Assembly: GCA_945833895.1 (NCBI GenBank)
Contig: CAMAGQ010000028.1
Span: 1-14,616, forward strand
From: an uncultured bacterium
Lineage (GTDB): Bacteria; Cyanobacteriota; Vampirovibrionia; Gastranaerophilales; Gastranaerophilaceae
Reading direction: 5' to 3'
DNA: 14,616 nucleotides
Below are positions 1 through 5,514 of this stretch, piece after piece (the first letter of the stretch is position 1; each line of letters begins with the position of its first letter). Below the pieces are notes generated by a model. That model had not been told where the DNA came from, did no database searches, and was given only the letters and a program-made list of their open reading frames with translations. The position numbers were made by a program, and so were the translations under genes.

Positions 1-851
1 GGAGCCATTTTAAAAACTCTTTTTCCCGTTAATTTGAAACTTGTAACTTGGATAATTACGGATAAGGTTTCCATAACAAAAACAGCACCAATGAAAATTA
101 AAAGGAATTCAAATTTTCCGAGGACCGCAAGTGTTCCGAGCAATCCGCCGATTGCCAAAGAGCCTGTATCTCCCATAAAGACTTCGGCTTTTGGTTTGTT
201 AAATTTTAAAAATCCTAACAATGCACCGGCTACAGTTGCTGAAATTATTGCGAGTTCAACTTCGCCCATAAATAACGAAATCAAAGAGCAGGCAATGAAT
301 GCCGGAACTCCGCATCCTGCTGCCAGACCGTCAAGTCCGTCGGTTAAATTGTACGCATTTGATGCTCCTGTTATGATAAATACCGCAAAAAACGGATAGA
401 ACCATTTCAAATCCAAAATGAAATTCCCGATTGCAAAAGTGCAGGCATTCGGACTGTTTGTTATCAAAAACAAAGTCGGTAATAACGCAATCGCAATCTG
501 GCGGAATAGTTTTCCGCGAGCAGTTAAGCCGTCGTTGCCTTTACCTTTAATTTTTATATAATCATCCTGAAATCCTGCAAGGGTATAAAATCCGAGAGTG
601 ATAAGTGTTATAAGGGCGATAGTTGTCATTTTCTGAGCAAGTAAAAGCGTTGTAACTGATGCAAGAATAATTGCCACAATGATAAAAACTCCGCCGGTTG
701 TAGGTGTTCCCTGTTTTTTTGCGTGGTTTTCGGGTGCAACATCTTTGATATACTGACCAATCATTTTCTTTTTTAACATGTCAATGTACGGCACTCCGAA
801 CAACATACATAAAATCATCCCCAAAAGGAATGCTACCATTATCATTCTCAT
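1..851 (-). CDS. mraY: Phospho-N-acetylmuramoyl-pentapeptide transferase MraY (partial, C-terminus off the left edge)
   Basis: MraY is an integral membrane enzyme that transfers phospho-MurNAc-pentapeptide from UDP to undecaprenyl phosphate, making lipid I on the inner face of the cytoplasmic membrane. The visible 283 residues are hydrophobic and carry the family signatures in order: HAKKQGTPTTGG (43-54), the catalytic Asp pair in FQDDYIK (94-100), GNDGLTARGK (105-114), NAYNLTDGLDGLAAG (165-179) and FMGDTGSLAIGG (225-236). The reading stops at FKMAP, just where the conserved His-rich loop should follow, so only the C-terminal part is missing because of the window edge. The ATG at 851 is preceded by GAGGG with eight bases spacing and overlaps the murF stop as ATGA, which implies translational coupling. 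murF followed by mraY is the usual order of the dcw cell-wall cluster. Assignment is close to certain. Confidence 0.96.
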   Translation of the reverse strand, partial: MRMIMVAFLLGMILCMLFGVPYIDMLKKKMIGQYIKDVAPENHAKKQGTPTTGGVFIIVAIILASVTTLLLAQKMTTIALITLITLGFYTLAGFQDDYIKIKGKGNDGLTARGKLFRQIAIALLPTLFLITNSPNACTFAIGNFILDLKWFYPFFAVFIITGASNAYNLTDGLDGLAAGCGVPAFIACSLISLFMGEVELAIISATVAGALLGFLKFNKPKAEVFMGDTGSLAIGGLLGTLAVLGKFEFLLIFIGAVFVMETLSVIIQVTSFKLTGKRVFKMA

Positions 852-2188
852 TGATTTATCCCTCTTTTATTTTTAATATTATCTATAATTTCTTCAAACT
901 TCATTGACCTTGAAGCCTTTAGGAACAAGGTTTCTCCATCTGTAATATTCTTTGTAATCCAATCTGCGGTATCGTTGTTGTTAGCAAAGTAATGAACCTC
1001 AGAACCTGTTTTTTCAAGTTCTGTCCCGATTTCTTTTCCTAAATCCCCGACAACAAGATATTTTACCGATTTGTTTAATTCTGCCAGATATTTTCCGACC
1101 TGTTGGTGGTATAAAACTTCATTTTCTCCAAGTTCACCCATATTACCAAGCACAACGACAGGTTTTTCGTACAACTCAACAAAAGTTTTAACAGAAGCCT
1201 TCATTGATTCAGGGTTTGCGTTGTAACTGTCGTTTATAATTTTTATTCTGCCAATATTTTCAACTTCCCAGCGTTTTTCAATCGGCTTGTATGATAATAA
1301 ACCCGCTTTAATCTGTTCTGTCGTTAATCCTGCATTCAAGCCGATTTCTATTGCAGAAAGCGAGTTTTCTATATTATAATCCCCGTCAACGTTCAGTTCG
1401 TAAACCTCTCCTTTGTATTCAAATTTTGAATAGGATAGGGCTTTTTCAAGAATTTTAACGTCGTCTAATGAATAATAAACTTTTGTACCGCCAAAATTGA
1501 GATGCTTTTTAATAATTTCCTGATTTTTTGCGGTAAAAAATCCGTCAGGTTTAAGTCCTGAAACAATTTCACACTTCGCAATCGCAATATTATCAAGGCT
1601 TCCGAGCCTTCCGACGTGTGCAGAGCCTGAGTTTGTAATAATTGCCATATCAGGTTCAAGATGTGTTGAAATGAGTTCAATTTCGCCCAGTCCTCGCATT
1701 CCCATTTCAACGATTAAGGCTTGCGTATCAGGTTCCATTCCAAGCACTGTCTGGCAAAATCCGATTTCGTTATTATGATTTGAAAAAGTTTTTTGGGTCT
1801 TGAATTTTTGTGAAAGTACGGAATATACCATTTCTTTGGTGGTGGTTTTTCCTGAACTTCCGGTGATTGCAACGGTTAGGGGGTTAACCTTTTTGCGGTA
1901 ATATTTTGCAAGGTTTAAGTAAGCATCAAGAGTATTATCGACATTCAAAACAAGTTCAGCGTTGTCTTTCACAATTCCGCTTGTTGTGAAATATCCGACA
2001 GCACCTGCGTTTAGTGCATTATCAATAAACTTTTCCCCGTCAAAATTCTGACCTTTTAACGGCAGGTAAATGTCGCCTTTTTGAAGAGTTCTTGTATCTG
2101 TTGAAATCTTGAAAATTTCTGATTTAACACTTCCAACAAGGTTTTTCGCTCCCGTCGCCTCTATTAATTCTTCCCTATTAAACATCAT
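848..2188 (-). CDS. murF: UDP-N-acetylmuramoyl-tripeptide--D-alanyl-D-alanine ligase MurF
   Basis: MurF is the cytoplasmic ATP-dependent ligase that adds D-Ala-D-Ala to UDP-MurNAc-tripeptide, supplying the substrate of MraY encoded just downstream. Counting from the ATG at 2188, the N-terminal substrate domain (STDTRTLQKGDIYLPLKG) is followed by the P-loop TGSSGKTTTKEM (about 109-120), NHNNEIG, the EMGMRGLGEIELIS segment, ITNSGSAHVGRLGS, and the C-terminal ligase domain with NDSYNANPESMKA, VLGNMGELGE and FLKASRSMKFEEI. The open frame extends to a GTG at 2260, but those 24 extra residues are hydrophobic and unlike MurF, and a probable promoter -10 (2252-2257) lies inside them, so the ATG at 2188 (or the adjacent ATG at 2185) is preferred; neither has a clear Shine-Dalgarno. 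The gene gives 446 residues, a usual MurF length. Its TGA overlaps the mraY start. Confidence 0.94.
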   Translation of the reverse strand: MMFNREELIEATGAKNLVGSVKSEIFKISTDTRTLQKGDIYLPLKGQNFDGEKFIDNALNAGAVGYFTTSGIVKDNAELVLNVDNTLDAYLNLAKYYRKKVNPLTVAITGSSGKTTTKEMVYSVLSQKFKTQKTFSNHNNEIGFCQTVLGMEPDTQALIVEMGMRGLGEIELISTHLEPDMAIITNSGSAHVGRLGSLDNIAIAKCEIVSGLKPDGFFTAKNQEIIKKHLNFGGTKVYYSLDDVKILEKALSYSKFEYKGEVYELNVDGDYNIENSLSAIEIGLNAGLTTEQIKAGLLSYKPIEKRWEVENIGRIKIINDSYNANPESMKASVKTFVELYEKPVVVLGNMGELGENEVLYHQQVGKYLAELNKSVKYLVVGDLGKEIGTELEKTGSEVHYFANNNDTADWITKNITDGETLFLKASRSMKFEEIIDNIKNKRGINQ

Positions 2189-2251
2189 ACGTTTATAATA
2201 CTTCAAACAAACAACGAATACCACAAAGTTAATAAATATTAAAAATTCAAC

Positions 2252-2282
2252 ACTATACACAATTCTTAAAACTTCTTGACAA
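2252..2282 (-). promoter_or_regulatory. Candidate murF-mraY promoter, overlapping the rplU -35 box
   Basis: On the minus strand TTGTCA (2282-2277) and TATAGT (2257-2252) each match the sigma70 consensus at five of six bases, but the spacer is 19 bases, longer than ideal. Transcription would begin near 2245, leaving about 57 bases before the murF ATG at 2188. The -35 box shares its bases with that of the divergent rplU promoter. Confidence 0.4.
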
Positions 2283-2304
2283 TAGGTTTTGACTGATAGA
2301 TAAT
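2276..2304 (+). promoter_or_regulatory. Sigma70-type promoter of rplU-rpmA
   Basis: TTGACA at 2276-2281 is a perfect -35 box. After a 17-base spacer, GATAAT at 2299-2304 matches the -10 consensus at five of six bases. The start of transcription would be near 2311, giving a leader of about 75 bases before rplU. Confidence 0.75.
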
Positions 2305-2341
2305 GACTATACGTGATTACTATGGGTCAATCGTTTTATAA

Positions 2342-2357
2342 AACCGTTCAAACGGTT
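2342..2357 (+). promoter_or_regulatory. Hairpin in the rplU leader
   Basis: AACCGT-TCAA-ACGGTT forms a perfect six-pair stem with a four-base loop, lying between the rplU promoter and its Shine-Dalgarno. Leaders of L21 operons are known regulatory sites in Firmicutes, but this short hairpin was not matched to any of them. It may be an operator, an attenuator element or an mRNA-stabilising stem. Confidence 0.4.
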
Positions 2358-2385
2358 ACGATACCCGCAACGAAAGGAAGAAAAC

Positions 2386-2733
2386 ATGTACGCAATAGTC
2401 GAAACAGGCGGAAAACAATATCAAGTAGAAGAAGGACGTTACGTTGATATTGAATTACTAGATGGCGAAAAAGATTCAAAAGTAGTTTTTGACAAAATCG
2501 TTATGGTTGTTAACGGTAAAAAATCAAAAGTAGGTCAACCTTACGTTACAGGTGCATCTGCTGAAGGTAAAATCGTTTTACACGGTAAAGCAAAGAAAGT
2601 TATCGTTTACAAGCAAAGACCTAAAAAAGGTTACAGAAAAAAACAAGGTCACAGACAAGGTTACACAAGAGTTATGATTTCTAAAATCAGAACTTCTGCT
2701 AAAAAGTCTGCTGAAGAAACAGCTGCTGAATAG
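2386..2733 (+). CDS. rplU: Large ribosomal subunit protein L21 (bL21)
   Basis: L21 binds 23S rRNA in the large subunit. The 115-residue product starts with the typical MYAIVETGGKQYQV and carries the family signature KKGYRKKQGHRQGYTRVMI at 80-98; length and layout are normal. A short Ala/Glu/Lys-rich tail (SAKKSAEETAAE) extends the C-terminus. The ATG is preceded by AAAGGAAG (2373-2380) with five bases spacing. It is followed by rpmA on the same strand, the usual pairing of L21 and L27, although the 123-base gap between them is long for this operon and holds a structured element. It is read from the TTGACA promoter at 2276. Confidence 0.97.
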   Translation: MYAIVETGGKQYQVEEGRYVDIELLDGEKDSKVVFDKIVMVVNGKKSKVGQPYVTGASAEGKIVLHGKAKKVIVYKQRPKKGYRKKQGHRQGYTRVMISKIRTSAKKSAEETAAE

Positions 2734-2734
2734 C

Positions 2735-2811
2735 GGATTTTGGCAAGGGTGAAACGAAGTGAACCCGTTTAGGCGAGAGCTGCGATGAGCCGGTCGAGCC
2801 GCCAATAATCC
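2735..2811 (+). ncRNA. GC-rich structured element between rplU and rpmA
   Basis: This intergenic stretch is much richer in GC (roughly 60% over 2742-2803) than its AT-rich surroundings. Its ends pair over ten base pairs: GGATT/AATCC (2735-2739 with 2807-2811) and TTGGC/GCCAA (2740-2744 with 2801-2805), with a single bulged T at 2806. Inside lie GGGT/ACCC (2747-2750 with 2763-2766, 12-base loop), a weaker GGC/GCC pair (2772-2774 with 2789-2791), and a small GG/CC hairpin near 2792-2800, giving a possible multibranched fold. It could be an RNA controlling rpmA, an mRNA processing site or a dispersed intergenic repeat. No match to a named RNA family was recognised. Confidence 0.45.
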
Positions 2812-2856
2812 AAGATAAGATTAACAATTAAAGTAACTAAAAAGGAGAAATAGAAA

Positions 2857-3111
2857 ATGGCACATAAGAAAGGTATGGGATCCACCCGTAACGGCCGTGA
2901 CTCCGAAGCTAAGCGTTTAGGCGTTAAAAAGTTCGGTGGCGAAGCTGTTAAAGCAGGTAACATCCTTGTTCGTCAAAGAGGAACAAAAATTCACCCTGGT
3001 AACAATGTAGGTATCGGTTCTGATGATACTTTATATGCGTTGACTGACGGTGTTGTTAAGTTTGAACCGCACAGAAGAGATAGAAAACAAGTCAGCGTTT
3101 ACTCTGTGTAG
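2857..3111 (+). CDS. rpmA: Large ribosomal subunit protein L27 (bL27)
   Basis: L27 sits near the peptidyl transferase centre, where its N-terminal tail reaches the tRNA ends. The 84-residue product matches the family throughout: MAHKKGMGSTRNGRDS, then LGVKKFGGE and NILVRQRGTK (36-45). The N-terminus begins directly at MAHKKG, so the cleavable extension found in Firmicutes such as Staphylococcus is absent. The ATG is preceded by AAGGAG (2842-2847) at nine bases. It is the last gene of the rplU-rpmA unit and ends just before a strong terminator. Confidence 0.97.
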   Translation: MAHKKGMGSTRNGRDSEAKRLGVKKFGGEAVKAGNILVRQRGTKIHPGNNVGIGSDDTLYALTDGVVKFEPHRRDRKQVSVYSV

Positions 3112-3129
3112 TTTTAAAACAACAAAAGT

Positions 3130-3165
3130 AAAAAAGAGTCGGGTTTATTCTCGGCTCTTTTTTTT
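3130..3165 (+). terminator. Rho-independent terminator after rpmA, probably bidirectional
   Basis: The stem GAGTCGGG (3136-3143) pairs with CTCGGCTC (3150-3157), with two G-T pairs, around the loop TTTATT. It is followed by eight T and preceded by six A that can extend the stem. The A run on the left lets the same hairpin end the convergent minus-strand gene whose stop lies at 3189. Confidence 0.9.
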
Positions 3166-3188
3166 GTTATTTTGAAAATTTGTTTACC

Positions 3189-3500
3189 CTATGATGCGAT
3201 TTTATCCCATTTTGCTCCATAGTTTTCATAATCAGCATCACTCACTGTAAGCGTTTTAAATCCGTTTGCAGCGGCTTCGTTTATATATTCTTGCGGCTCA
3301 ATACTTGCAAATTTGTTATTCAACGCATCGATTTGTGCTGAATATTTATTTTCTCTTACGATTGTCGTGTAGTCGTTCTCATTCTCTATTTGAAACGTTT
3401 GTACCATTGTTTTAGGTACTCTTGTTGTTTGGTCTGTTCTTGTAAAATATACCTTGCCCAATGCGATTTTTGAAAGTTTTATCATATCTATGCTCTCCAT
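3189..3500 (-). CDS. Hypothetical protein, about 100 residues
   Basis: The product is not recognised. It is a small soluble protein of 103 residues, or 98 if translation starts at the second Met (ATG at 3485), which has GGAG at a good distance; the first ATG has only an AGAGAG-like site. There is no signal peptide, membrane segment or cysteine. The N-terminal part (KLSKIALGKVYF, then TRVPKTMVQTFQI) looks beta-rich, and the rest, from about residue 50, looks helical and acidic, ending in YENYGAKWDKIAS. It stands alone between convergent rpmA and the divergent dehydrogenase. Codon use resembles its neighbours. The good start site and length support a real gene, but no function can be given. Confidence 0.65.
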   Translation of the reverse strand: MESIDMIKLSKIALGKVYFTRTDQTTRVPKTMVQTFQIENENDYTTIVRENKYSAQIDALNNKFASIEPQEYINEAAANGFKTLTVSDADYENYGAKWDKIAS

Positions 3501-3598
3501 CTATTATCTCTCTTATACTTATATAAAGTTTTTTGTCTTTGCTAAATTTCAATAAAAGAAACTTTTGTTACAAAACTTAAATCAATCGCAAAAGTCTA

Positions 3599-3607
3599 TG
3601 CTATAAT
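3599..3607 (+). promoter_or_regulatory. Extended -10 promoter of the dehydrogenase gene
   Basis: TG at 3599-3600 followed by one base and a perfect TATAAT (3602-3607) forms an extended -10 element, which can work without a good -35 box; none is visible. Transcription would start near 3614, about 40 bases before the TTG start codon. Confidence 0.65.
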
Positions 3608-3654
3608 CATCACAGATATTTTAACGTTATTTGCAAGTTTAAAAGGAGAAAGTT

Positions 3655-4692
3655 TTGTTAGCATATACTTATAAAAGTGACGGAAATTTTGAATTAACCC
3701 AAAAGCCAAAGCCGCAAATTATTGACCCGCAAGATGCGATTATTCGAGTTACAATGAGCAGTATTTGCACAAGTGACCTTCATATAAAACACGGTTCCGT
3801 ACCAAAAGCCGTTCAGGGCATAACTGTCGGGCATGAAATGGTCGGAATTGTTGAAGAAATCGGGGCAGACGTAAAAAATGTAAAAGTCGGCGACAGGGTA
3901 ACGGTTAACGTCGAAACTTTTTGCGGAGAATGTTTTTTCTGCAAAAACGGTTTTGTAAATAATTGCTCTGATAAAAACGGCGGTTGGGCGTTAGGTTGCC
4001 GTATAGACGGTGGTCAGGCAGAGTATGTTCGAGTACCTTATGCAAATCAGGGCTTAAACAAAATTCCCGATTCTGTTTCTGACGAGCAGGCTCTTTTTGT
4101 AGGCGATATTCTTGCAACAGGGTTTTGGGCGGCACGTATTTCAGAAATTAAACAAAATGACACAGTTTTAATTATCGGAGCAGGGCCGACAGGAATTTGC
4201 ACTTTATTATGTGTAATGCTAAAAAATCCACAAAAAATTATTGTTTGCGAAAAGGATGAAGTTAGAAGAAATTTCATTAAAAGATATTATCCGAATGTAA
4301 TCGTAACCGAACCCGAAAGTTGCCTTGATGTTGTGAATAAAGAAAGCGAACACGGCGGAGCGGATGTAGTTTTGGAAGTTGCGGGAACGGAAGAAACTTT
4401 CAAAACGGCTTGGCAAGCCGCAAGACCGAATGCAATTGTCACGGTAGTTGCTCTGTATGACAAGCCTATGACGTTGCCGCTGCCTGATATGTACGGCAAA
4501 AATCTTACATTTAAAACAGGCGGTGTTGACGGTTGCGATTGCGAAGAAATACTTTCACTGATTGAACAGGGAAAAATTGACACAACACCTTTAATTACGC
4601 ATAAATTCCCGCTAAAAGATATTGAAAAAGCCTACGAAATCTTTGAAAACAGGCGAGAAAATGTCATAAAAATTGCAATAACAAATGAGTAA
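3655..4692 (+). CDS. Zinc-dependent medium-chain alcohol dehydrogenase family protein
   Basis: A cytoplasmic zinc- and NAD(P)-dependent dehydrogenase of 345 residues that would interconvert an alcohol or polyol and its aldehyde or ketone. Catalytic zinc ligands fit the Thermoanaerobacter-type secondary alcohol dehydrogenases: C38 in SSICTSDLH, H60-E61 in GHEMVG and D151 in FVGDILATG. The structural-zinc lobe is complete, with four cysteines at 90, 93, 96 and 104. The Rossmann fold carries IIGAGPTG (173-180). The acidic residue at the end of the second strand (VCEK, E199) suggests NAD rather than NADP, which is inference. The start is TTG at 3655, chosen because AAGGAG (3643-3648) lies six bases upstream and no ATG fits. 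It is a single-gene unit with its own promoter. The substrate cannot be told; secondary alcohol, sorbitol, butanediol or threonine dehydrogenase are all possible. Confidence 0.88.
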   Translation: MLAYTYKSDGNFELTQKPKPQIIDPQDAIIRVTMSSICTSDLHIKHGSVPKAVQGITVGHEMVGIVEEIGADVKNVKVGDRVTVNVETFCGECFFCKNGFVNNCSDKNGGWALGCRIDGGQAEYVRVPYANQGLNKIPDSVSDEQALFVGDILATGFWAARISEIKQNDTVLIIGAGPTGICTLLCVMLKNPQKIIVCEKDEVRRNFIKRYYPNVIVTEPESCLDVVNKESEHGGADVVLEVAGTEETFKTAWQAARPNAIVTVVALYDKPMTLPLPDMYGKNLTFKTGGVDGCDCEEILSLIEQGKIDTTPLITHKFPLKDIEKAYEIFENRRENVIKIAITNE

Positions 4693-4702
4693 ATCGGCTA
4701 AC

Positions 4703-4726
4703 TTGATTATGTATTGACAAAATCAA
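4703..4726. promoter_or_regulatory. Inverted repeat over the promoter of the RHH-NifX gene
   Basis: TTGATT (4703-4708) and AATCAA (4721-4726) are perfect inverted copies separated by 12 bases, spanning the -35 box at 4714. Since the gene downstream begins with a ribbon-helix-helix-like domain, this could be its own operator. Short AT-rich repeats also arise by chance. Confidence 0.3.
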
Positions 4727-4742
4727 AAGCAAGAGTTATACT
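4714..4742 (+). promoter_or_regulatory. Strong sigma70-type promoter placing the start of transcription at the ATG
   Basis: A perfect TTGACA (4714-4719), a 17-base spacer and TATACT (4737-4742) form one of the two best promoters in the window. The expected start of transcription, seven bases after the -10, falls on the A of the ATG at 4749, so the message would have no leader. Confidence 0.75.
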
Positions 4743-4748
4743 GTTAAT

Positions 4749-5357
4749 ATGAAATGTGAGAGTAATTCTAATTGGGGCGGTAAACGAGCAAGTGCAGGCA
4801 GAAAAAGAACCTGCTTGAAGAAAGTGCCGTTTAACAGAAGAATAAACGAAAATATTCTGAAGATTTTGCGTGTTTATGCTCAAAACCACAATATTACAGA
4901 AACAGAAGCACTTGAAAGTGCAATACTTTTACAAACGAACATAGAAAAATTAAAAGGAGATATGATTATGAAAATTTGTATTCCAACATCAGAAGGTAAA
5001 TTATGCGGACATTTCGGACACTGTGATTCTTTCACTTTTGCTGAAATTAACCCTGAAACAAAAGAAATCTTGAACATTGAGGAAAGAATTCCGGAAGAAG
5101 GAATTTCATGCCAGAGTGCTTCTTGGATTTCAGAACAAGGCGTAAGCAAGGTTCTTGCAGGCGGAATGGGCGGAAGACCAATGATGATGTTTGCTCAAAA
5201 CGGAGTTGAAGTTGTTGCGGGTTGTCCTGAATTGCCGATTAAAGAAGTTATTGAACAATACATGGCAAATACTCTTGAAACAGGTGAAAACGCTTGCGGC
5301 GGCGAAGGTCACGACCACCACCACTGCCATCACCACGGTGAATGCCACCACGGTTAA
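4749..5357 (+). CDS. Ribbon-helix-helix-like domain fused to a NifX/NafY-type metal-cluster-binding domain with His-rich tail
   Basis: The 202-residue frame joins two parts. Residues 1-73 carry GGKRASAGRKR (10-20), a basic motif seen ahead of small DNA-binding domains, then a strand (LKKVPFNRRI) and two helices as in CopG/Arc ribbon-helix-helix proteins. From Met74 the protein is a dinitrogenase iron-molybdenum cofactor biosynthesis (NifX/NafY/NifB C-terminal) domain: KICIPTSEG, GHFGHCDSF (87-95), LAGGMGGRPM (136-145) and VVAGCPELPI, ending in a tail of His and Cys that should bind metal. Known members bind or carry Fe-S or FeMo-type clusters, and many occur in organisms that do not fix nitrogen; no nif genes are visible here. 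The ATG at 4749 has no Shine-Dalgarno and coincides with the predicted transcript start, while Met74 has a good one, so both the fusion and a shorter form may be made. The frame is unbroken, so this is not a frameshift. Confidence 0.75.
   Translation: MKCESNSNWGGKRASAGRKRTCLKKVPFNRRINENILKILRVYAQNHNITETEALESAILLQTNIEKLKGDMIMKICIPTSEGKLCGHFGHCDSFTFAEINPETKEILNIEERIPEEGISCQSASWISEQGVSKVLAGGMGGRPMMMFAQNGVEVVAGCPELPIKEVIEQYMANTLETGENACGGEGHDHHHCHHHGECHHG
4953..4970 (+). promoter_or_regulatory. Internal Shine-Dalgarno and start codon for the NifX-like domain alone
   Basis: AAAGGAG (4953-4959) lies eight bases before the ATG at 4968, which is in frame with the ATG at 4749 and begins the NifX-like domain at MKICIPT. 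Another ATG at 4962 is too close to the site. This start would give a protein of 129 residues. Confidence 0.6.
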
Positions 5358-5371
5358 GAGGTTTAATTTCG

Positions 5372-5388
5372 CAATTATGGCATAATTG
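5372..5388. repeat. 17-base palindrome after the NifX-like gene
   Basis: CAATTATG and CATAATTG are perfect inverted arms around a single G. It lies 14 bases after the stop codon at 5357 and just before a GC-rich hairpin. It may be a protein-binding site or part of the 3' end structure of the message. Confidence 0.4.
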
Positions 5389-5399
5389 AAGTTAAAAAG

Positions 5400-5430
5400 A
5401 GGGGCGGGAAATCTTCGATTTCCCGCCCCT
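5400..5430. terminator. 13-bp GC-rich hairpin, terminator-like
   Basis: GGGGCGGGAAATC (5401-5413) pairs perfectly with GATTTCCCGCCCC (5417-5429) around the loop TTC, with one more A-T pair outside. On the plus strand it is followed by TTCTAATTG, a poor T run. On the minus strand it is followed by CTTTTT. It most likely ends the upstream plus-strand gene, perhaps weakly, or protects its 3' end. Confidence 0.6.
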
Positions 5431-5514
5431 TCTAATTGTAAAATTTTGTAATGAAACTTTTTATACATAGCAAATATGGGTTTGTTCAGCATTAATATAG
5501 AAAAGGAGCAAACA

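Noticed and set aside
34..399. 121-codon plus-strand frame
   Set aside because: It lies antisense to the clear MraY reading and its product is low in family features; it is a shadow of mraY.
2189..2260. Longer MurF start at the GTG at 2260
   Set aside because: The extra 24 residues are hydrophobic and unlike MurF, and a probable -10 box lies within them.
2769..2963. 64-codon minus-strand frame over the start of rpmA
   Set aside because: It overlaps the certain L27 gene and the structured element and resembles no protein.
3563..3575. TTTTGT-T-ACAAAA palindrome in the gap before the dehydrogenase
   Set aside because: Short and made of T and A runs, so expected by chance in this AT-rich sequence; not strong enough to call an operator.
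5130..5492. 120-codon minus-strand frame over the NifX-like gene
   Set aside because: Its Val/Thr/Ala-rich middle is just the complement of the His-rich tail and there is no start site.
5476..5514. ATG at 5476 as start of the CheR-like protein
   Set aside because: No Shine-Dalgarno precedes it, while the GTG at 5515 has AAGGAG at six bases. The extra 13 residues add nothing known.
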